From a bacterium (GTDB taxonomy: Bacteria; JAHJDO01), in assembly GCA_023129655.1 (NCBI GenBank), contig JAGMBN010000034.1:1-11213 (forward strand): a DNA stretch of 11,213 nucleotides, given 5' to 3'. The notes under the pieces are model-generated. The model did no database searches, was not told where the DNA came from, and was given only the letters and a program-made list of their open reading frames with translations. This document shows, piece after piece, positions 6,310-11,213 of this stretch. A program made the position numbers and the translations under genes. Positions within the stretch are counted from its first letter, which is position 1. Each line of letters starts with the position of its first letter.

Positions 6310-6676
6310 ATTTTGCCAGATAGTCGTTAATTGCTGATTTAAGCGCTTCCTCTGCCAGAACCGAACAGTGCACCTTTACATGCGGAAGCCCACCCAATGC
6401 TTCTATTACTGTTTGATTTGATATCTTAAGCGCCTCATCTATGGTTTTCCCCTTGACTAATTCAGTAACCATACTGCTTGTAGCTATAGCTGCGCCGCAT
6501 CCAAAGGTCTTAAATTTAGCGTCTACAATAATACTGTTTTTTACCTTAATATACAGCTCCATAATATCGCCGCAAACAGGATTCCCTACATGCCCAACGC
6601 CATCTGGATTTTTTATTTCACCTACATTCCGCGGATTTCTGAAATGCTCCATCACCTTTTCACTGTATCTTTGCAT
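6296..6676 (-). CDS. IscU/NifU-type iron-sulfur cluster assembly scaffold
   Basis: It is a scaffold on which Fe-S clusters are built from sulfur supplied by a cysteine desulfurase, before transfer to target proteins in the cytoplasm. The 126-residue product is the single N-terminal NifU-like domain. It has YSEKVMEHFRNPRNVGEI at residues 4-21, GNPVCGD at 31-37 (Cys35, Asp37), FGCGAAIATSSM at 58-69 (Cys60), and HCSVLAEEAL at 103-112 (His103, Cys104). All three ligand cysteines and the conserved aspartate are present, so it should be functional. The start is supported by AGAGGATA at 6688-6681 with AGAGG seven bases from the ATG. No nifS/iscS desulfurase is adjacent. The gene follows the LamG protein gene after 39 bases, and its last codons (SP and stop) fall in the palindrome shared with the convergent phosphatase gene. 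Whether it is an IscU-, SufU- or NifU-system member cannot be settled here. Confidence 0.93.
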   Translation of the reverse strand: MQRYSEKVMEHFRNPRNVGEIKNPDGVGHVGNPVCGDIMELYIKVKNSIIVDAKFKTFGCGAAIATSSMVTELVKGKTIDEALKISNQTVIEALGGLPHVKVHCSVLAEEALKSAINDYLAKSNSP

Positions 6677-6715
6677 AATTTATCCTCTATAAGCCAGATA
6701 TTATATACGCTTTAA

Positions 6716-9700
6716 TCACTCGCTCTCTTCTCTCCAGTACTTCACAGGATCGCTTGGAGGAGCGACTGTTGAAGGCTTGTTTGGATCTTCAATTGTGAAT
6801 GTAACGCAGGCAGGGGTTGGGTCAATTTGCGTGCCGCCTACCGGATCGCCGTCAGGAGCAGCATTTGAGGCTCTTACTCTGAATGTATGATTACCATATC
6901 CTAAAGAAAGAGTTTTTATAGTGTCAGCACCCAAATCATTCCAATCTGCATCTCCATCAAGTTTGTATGCGTATAAATATGTCGGTGTTCCTCCCTCTGC
7001 TTTAAATTTGAAAGTTGCGCTATATGTACTTGTAGGGCTTGTCACAATCCCCACTGGTCCTGCGTATATGATTGTGTTTGGAACAGGAGTCAGGCACCGG
7101 AATACATACACTGCGCTGTCTTCAGATTCATTTAAAGCTTCATCTCTCGCTCCTATGGTGCATTCGTACCAATTAGGATCTGTGGTTTGTAAATCTGTAT
7201 ATGTTGCGCTTCCTTCTCTTGATGTCGGAAGCCATGGCTGGTAATCGGTTAATGTTCTATAATCAGTAGCGGTAGCATTGAAAGGCTCACCTGCGTCTCC
7301 CTGTTCAAGCTTATATCTAAAGGCACAACTGTCATTTTCAGCGGAATCCCGAAATTCAAAACTTGCGGATGTTGAGTAATTCGCTTCTCTTGGACCTGCG
7401 GTGATTTCTACTATAGGGAGTTTTGTATCGTAATTAATATAATATCCAACATCGTCTTGAGGATTGCGTATAGTTCCCGGATGCGAATATCCCCAGTTTC
7501 CTGCTTTATCTTTTTGGGCGAACTGAATAAGAAACTTATTGCCTTTTGTGCTTCCCATGTCTTCATCAAGTTGATTTTTTGTTGCTCCAATTGAATAACT
7601 AAAAGTTTCTTCAATATATTCTTTATCTTCTATGCCTAACGCAAGATATCTTATATTGTTAACGCTATCATAATCAGTATCGCACTCTGCCCAGTCGTCT
7701 ATATTTGTAACTTCTATCCCGTTTTTCCACCATGTAGGGTCAGCAGTATCACCGTCTATAGAATACGCATACCTTGTCGGACTATCACAGGAAGATTTTT
7801 CTTTTAATCCTGAGCAGTCATCTGCTCTGGCAGAATCCGGATTTTTATCCCTGACTTCAACCATTATTCCCGAATCATTCTGTGAAAGATAGTTTATCCA
7901 CATATATTCGGAGTTAGTCCTATACTCAACATTGGCATCTTCCGGATAACTTATAACTCCTTTTAACTTCAGACTGTCAACTATCCAATTATTGTTTTCT
8001 ATACCATCTACAGGCTGGTAACCTTTTATTCCTACATACCCCGGCCAGCCCTCTACGCTTGACCCCGGCGGTGTGATATCCCTCATCATATATATTATGG
8101 ACGTATCCTGTCTGTCATTGTTTCCATCAGGCTGGAAGTGCTCAGGATCTGTTTCTGTGCGTTCACCACTTGATACAGCTCTTGCCTGAAAAATATATCC
8201 ACCTTCTGTTGCAAAGTCTCTTGTGAGGTCTGTGGTATTATATATTAAGAGCCATGTATCTATGCCGTCGCCAGCAGTATCAATGTTTTCACCCGCGTCC
8301 AAAGCGCCTTTTATATGCTGTCTCCAATCGCTCCAGCTATAATCATCCTCAGCGTCAGGCCATGTGCCCGGAGTAGCTGCTAGCGCGGCTGTGGTTCTGA
8401 TGCCAAGTCTGAGGTCTACTCTTGATATTCTGTATGAAGGGGTGGATACATTGACTTTTATTCCATTATCAGGATTTTCACCAGGATCCCCATCGTCATA
8501 ATCCTCCAGATTATAACACCAGACAGTGTCTGCGCCATCTATATCCGAATAAACAAGCTCCTCAACAGGTCCCACAGATCCGGTATCTCTCGGAGTGAGA
8601 TTTGGATATTTACTTCTATCCTGAATAATCTTTGACCATATAACGTCACCCTGCGTCTCCTCATAACCCAATCTGACCCAATAGAGATATGGAGTTGTGT
8701 CGTTGCACATATTATCCGTGAGTGTCGCTTCATAGCGGCAGTAGCGGTCTATTGGATGAACCTTGAAGTCGTCAAAGCGCAGCTTTGCTGTGTTAGCTGC
8801 TATTAACCCAGCGTAGCCCTTATAAGTGTAAACCAAAGACGTAGAAGAAGGATATGTGATATAAACTTTATCTCCCATATATACCCTGATCTTACTTCCG
8901 TCATACTGAGCTTTGAGCGTATACCATGTATTTGCGGCTAGGGTGTAGACAGCAGAATCTTTAAGCGTTCCAACGCCATCTGCGCCCATCTCGTATAGTC
9001 TGATCTGATTTGCATCTGCAACATCATCCAGCAGAACTGCGTAGCCGTTATCGCTTCCGGAGCGGTTATAGTTCAGAATTATGCCAGCCTGCCCCCCTTC
9101 ATCTAACTTTACCTTTGCCTCTACCTGATAATTATACCAGTTCGTATTATTCGCCTGTATTATGCCTGTATCGTTTGCTGACGATAAACCGGTTATCTTC
9201 AACGCTCCAGTATCCTCATTAGTATTATCTATCAGCCACGTCCCTTTTCCATATTCCTGCCAATAGCCTCCTATTCCCACATTCCCGTCATTAAAATCAT
9301 CTGCAAAAAGCACAATATCATCCTCATCCCCTTTCTTGTAATACGGAGACCATCGCGACCAGCCGCGCGCAGCTATCTTTATCTCCTCAGTTCTTAATGC
9401 GCGTGGGTAGATTGCAACTTCGTCAATGAGTCCGTCGAAGAAATATTTGTCCCTTCCTAAACCTGTGTCTCCATAAAATACGCCTATATTAAAATGACAA
9501 TACCAAGGTGCACTAGGACCAGAATAATAAGAACTACTTGACCAATCAGATGCTCCGTCAACATAGATTTTATGTGTGGTTCCATCTTTTATTATTGTAC
9601 AGTGATGCCAATTATTATCATTGTACGTATTAGAAGTTATTCCACCTTCCCAATTATTTCCATCCCAGGAACCTGTTTTAATTTTTCCACCATACAAACA

Positions 9701-11213
9701 AGCAGCATTTCTATTGGAACCACTATGATACATTTCCCACAATCCAGCATCACCATTGGAAGTTTTAAACCAGAAGGATACAGAAAATGAACTGCTGTCT
9801 GAAGCATTTATTGCAGAAATTGCGAGACAGTCAACATAATCATCTGTCCCATCAAAACTCAGACACTTCCCGAAAACTCCGTACTGGGACCACGTTGCAC
9901 CTGTTCTTGTCCCGTCATTCCCATAAACCGAAGAATCGTAGACATCGGTTGAACTTGGATTATCCAAATCCTGATTATCAAAATGCCACAGTCCCACCGC
10001 GCTGTCAGCGCCTGTTCCGTCAAGAATGCTCGAGGTTGTCTGCGTCCTGAGCCGTATCTGGGTTCCACGCGCGTCCTGCCAGATCTCATCAGCTGTTTTT
10101 GCGCGAGAGTAGATGGCGACTTCGTCAATTGCGCCGGAAAAGTAATCTGAACCAGCTTTGCCAATTTTCACAGCATCTGCAGTGATTTCATCGCTTGTAA
10201 TAGCAACATGATGCCAGGTACCTGTACTTAATGATGCTTCTTCATTTCCGTCCACATAAATAGTTTCTCCAAAATCTTCGCTTACCCCAACACTACCTCC
10301 AGATACATATACAGTATCACTGCTGCTTAATTCCAGTATAGGCGTGTCCTCGCTGTCTGTTTTTATCCAGAACTCAATAGTCCTAGAACTACCTACATTT
10401 CCACAATCAACATAATCTCCATCCCCGTCAAAACTCAGTGCGCTCTGGAACACCGCTGAATCCTCTGACACGTCTCCCCACTTGCATCCCTGAACAATGC
10501 CTGTATTGCTGTTTGTGGATTCATCGTATACAGTGGAATTATGCGCAGACTCTCCAGACAAATCCACTCCTTCGTCAAAGTGCCAGAGTGCTACTAAGCC
10601 GCTCTCATCCTTTCTCAGTCGTCCGTCTCCTCTGCCGTATGGATTGGCTTCAGCGCTTGGATCATTCCATTCTATTGTTTTCCACACAACAGGCGAATCC
10701 GCGTCAAATGTGGAGGAAAGCAGCACGCCCCTGGGAGAATTATCTCCCAAATCCTGTGATTTTGTTATTACTATTGTGGAATCTGCATGGTCAGCTATTT
10801 CGTCCGCGCTCAAGGCGCGTTTGTAAATCCTGACCTCGTCAATTGCGCCGTGGAAAGGATGTGAGCCTGGAGACCAACTTCCTATTGTTAAATCCGTAGC
10901 AGTAGTTGGTATTGTAAATACTTGATTTACTGGTGTTCCTTCTTCTACCCCGTCAACATATAATCTCATCCAACTTCCATCATAAGTTCCAGCGAGATGA
11001 TGCCAACCAGTATTTGTGAGAATAGTTGTCCCTACAACTTGATAATACAGTGCTCCTCCATGACCTAAAAAGAAGTGGGCTTTTCCATCATGACTCCAAT
11101 GCGTTGAAAGTGAATAACATTTCTCTGAACCCCATTTTGTTGCAATTCCCTGCCATGCCAAACTTGTGGGTTTTACCCACGCCTCAATTGTAATCGCATC
11201 AGTAATATTCAAA
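6716..11213 (-). CDS. Giant LamG-repeat, Ig-like-domain surface or secreted protein (N-terminus outside window)
   Basis: At least 1498 residues are visible and the frame runs off the right edge. The apparent first codon is a TTG at 11212, probably an internal leucine. Domains in order: LamG-type concanavalin-like modules at about 5-143, 206-380 and 405-616. Each contains WHH (70-72, 333-335, 535-537), a (I)YVDG strand and a closing G(A/L)IDEV..Y.RA....EI signature. A fourth concanavalin-like module (3-keto-disaccharide hydrolase/DUF1080 style, opening ADDFNDG) spans about 637-820. Residues 820-1260 are unassigned beta-rich sequence, followed by two Ig/FN3-like modules at about 1264-1372 and 1377-1476. 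The C-terminus (DPVKYWREESE) has no LPXTG, PEP-CTERM or type IX sorting signal, so any anchor or pilin-type signal must be N-terminal. The likely role is carbohydrate or surface binding outside the cell. The second and third modules follow a (V)(A/G)LWHFD linker typical of such proteins. It ends 39 bases before the scaffold gene. Confidence 0.85.
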   Translation of the reverse strand, partial: LNITDAITIEAWVKPTSLAWQGIATKWGSEKCYSLSTHWSHDGKAHFFLGHGGALYYQVVGTTILTNTGWHHLAGTYDGSWMRLYVDGVEEGTPVNQVFTIPTTATDLTIGSWSPGSHPFHGAIDEVRIYKRALSADEIADHADSTIVITKSQDLGDNSPRGVLLSSTFDADSPVVWKTIEWNDPSAEANPYGRGDGRLRKDESGLVALWHFDEGVDLSGESAHNSTVYDESTNSNTGIVQGCKWGDVSEDSAVFQSALSFDGDGDYVDCGNVGSSRTIEFWIKTDSEDTPILELSSSDTVYVSGGSVGVSEDFGETIYVDGNEEASLSTGTWHHVAITSDEITADAVKIGKAGSDYFSGAIDEVAIYSRAKTADEIWQDARGTQIRLRTQTTSSILDGTGADSAVGLWHFDNQDLDNPSSTDVYDSSVYGNDGTRTGATWSQYGVFGKCLSFDGTDDYVDCLAISAINASDSSSFSVSFWFKTSNGDAGLWEMYHSGSNRNAACLYGGKIKTGSWDGNNWEGGITSNTYNDNNWHHCTIIKDGTTHKIYVDGASDWSSSSYYSGPSAPWYCHFNIGVFYGDTGLGRDKYFFDGLIDEVAIYPRALRTEEIKIAARGWSRWSPYYKKGDEDDIVLFADDFNDGNVGIGGYWQEYGKGTWLIDNTNEDTGALKITGLSSANDTGIIQANNTNWYNYQVEAKVKLDEGGQAGIILNYNRSGSDNGYAVLLDDVADANQIRLYEMGADGVGTLKDSAVYTLAANTWYTLKAQYDGSKIRVYMGDKVYITYPSSTSLVYTYKGYAGLIAANTAKLRFDDFKVHPIDRYCRYEATLTDNMCNDTTPYLYWVRLGYEETQGDVIWSKIIQDRSKYPNLTPRDTGSVGPVEELVYSDIDGADTVWCYNLEDYDDGDPGENPDNGIKVNVSTPSYRISRVDLRLGIRTTAALAATPGTWPDAEDDYSWSDWRQHIKGALDAGENIDTAGDGIDTWLLIYNTTDLTRDFATEGGYIFQARAVSSGERTETDPEHFQPDGNNDRQDTSIIYMMRDITPPGSSVEGWPGYVGIKGYQPVDGIENNNWIVDSLKLKGVISYPEDANVEYRTNSEYMWINYLSQNDSGIMVEVRDKNPDSARADDCSGLKEKSSCDSPTRYAYSIDGDTADPTWWKNGIEVTNIDDWAECDTDYDSVNNIRYLALGIEDKEYIEETFSYSIGATKNQLDEDMGSTKGNKFLIQFAQKDKAGNWGYSHPGTIRNPQDDVGYYINYDTKLPIVEITAGPREANYSTSASFEFRDSAENDSCAFRYKLEQGDAGEPFNATATDYRTLTDYQPWLPTSREGSATYTDLQTTDPNWYECTIGARDEALNESEDSAVYVFRCLTPVPNTIIYAGPVGIVTSPTSTYSATFKFKAEGGTPTYLYAYKLDGDADWNDLGADTIKTLSLGYGNHTFRVRASNAAPDGDPVGGTQIDPTPACVTFTIEDPNKPSTVAPPSDPVKYWREESE
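9420..10849 (-). repeat. Three tandem LamG module repeats, period about 702-714 bp
   Basis: The codons for the G(A/L)IDEV signature recur at 10836-10849, 10122-10135 and 9420-9433. The first two share 14 identical bases (TCGTCAATTGCGCC on the plus strand), and the third shares the first eight and diverges after that. The spacings are 714 and 702 bases, all in frame, so whole LamG-plus-linker units of about 235 residues have been duplicated. The modules have since diverged considerably, so this is old duplication rather than a recent unstable repeat. Confidence 0.7.

Noticed and set aside
9787..10833. Plus-strand open frames opposite the LamG protein (for example 9787-10050 and 10438-10833)
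   Set aside because: The proteins are low-complexity, rich in Ser, Leu, Arg and Pro, with no motifs, and lie opposite a clear modular protein, so they are shadows.

Overview
The window reads as a piece of chromosome from an uncultured, cell-wall-bearing bacterium with an AT-rich genome. The housekeeping genes (a class B penicillin-binding protein, PurC, an IscU-type scaffold) are ordinary bacterial ones. Two accessory features, an ECF-type sigma factor with an extra domain and a very large LamG-repeat protein, are the kind common in the Planctomycetes-Omnitrophota-Poribacteria sort of environmental genome. That placement is a weak inference from protein style; there is no rRNA or other firm marker.

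Layout. (1) 1-1838, plus strand: the C-terminal part of a PBP2-type transpeptidase, cut by the left edge, followed 11 bases later by purC. (2) 1846-3622, an AT-rich accessory island: on the minus strand a sigma-70 region 2 protein that lacks region 4 and instead carries about 230 residues of unrecognised sequence; divergent from it, a compact BrnT/BrnA toxin-antitoxin pair with a visible promoter and 11-bp-spaced direct repeats. (3) 3785-6309, plus strand: three overlapping genes, namely a DUF4432 aldose-epimerase-like protein, a PHP-domain phosphoesterase and a histidine phosphatase, probably one translationally coupled operon in sugar or nucleotide phosphate metabolism. (4) 6296-11213, minus strand: an IscU/NifU-type Fe-S scaffold and, upstream of it, a huge surface-type protein with three LamG modules at a period of about 235 residues, a fourth concanavalin-like module and two Ig-like modules. 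Its N-terminus lies outside the window.

The phosphatase and scaffold genes converge on a 40-bp imperfect palindrome (6266-6305) of the CCCTCTC/GAGAGGG kind. It supplies the last codons and stop or near-stop of both genes and may serve as a two-way terminator. The best candidates for something undescribed are the sigma-region-2 fusion protein and this gene-end palindrome. The rest is mostly recognisable biology with small oddities. I see no tRNA, rRNA, CRISPR array, insertion sequence or riboswitch.
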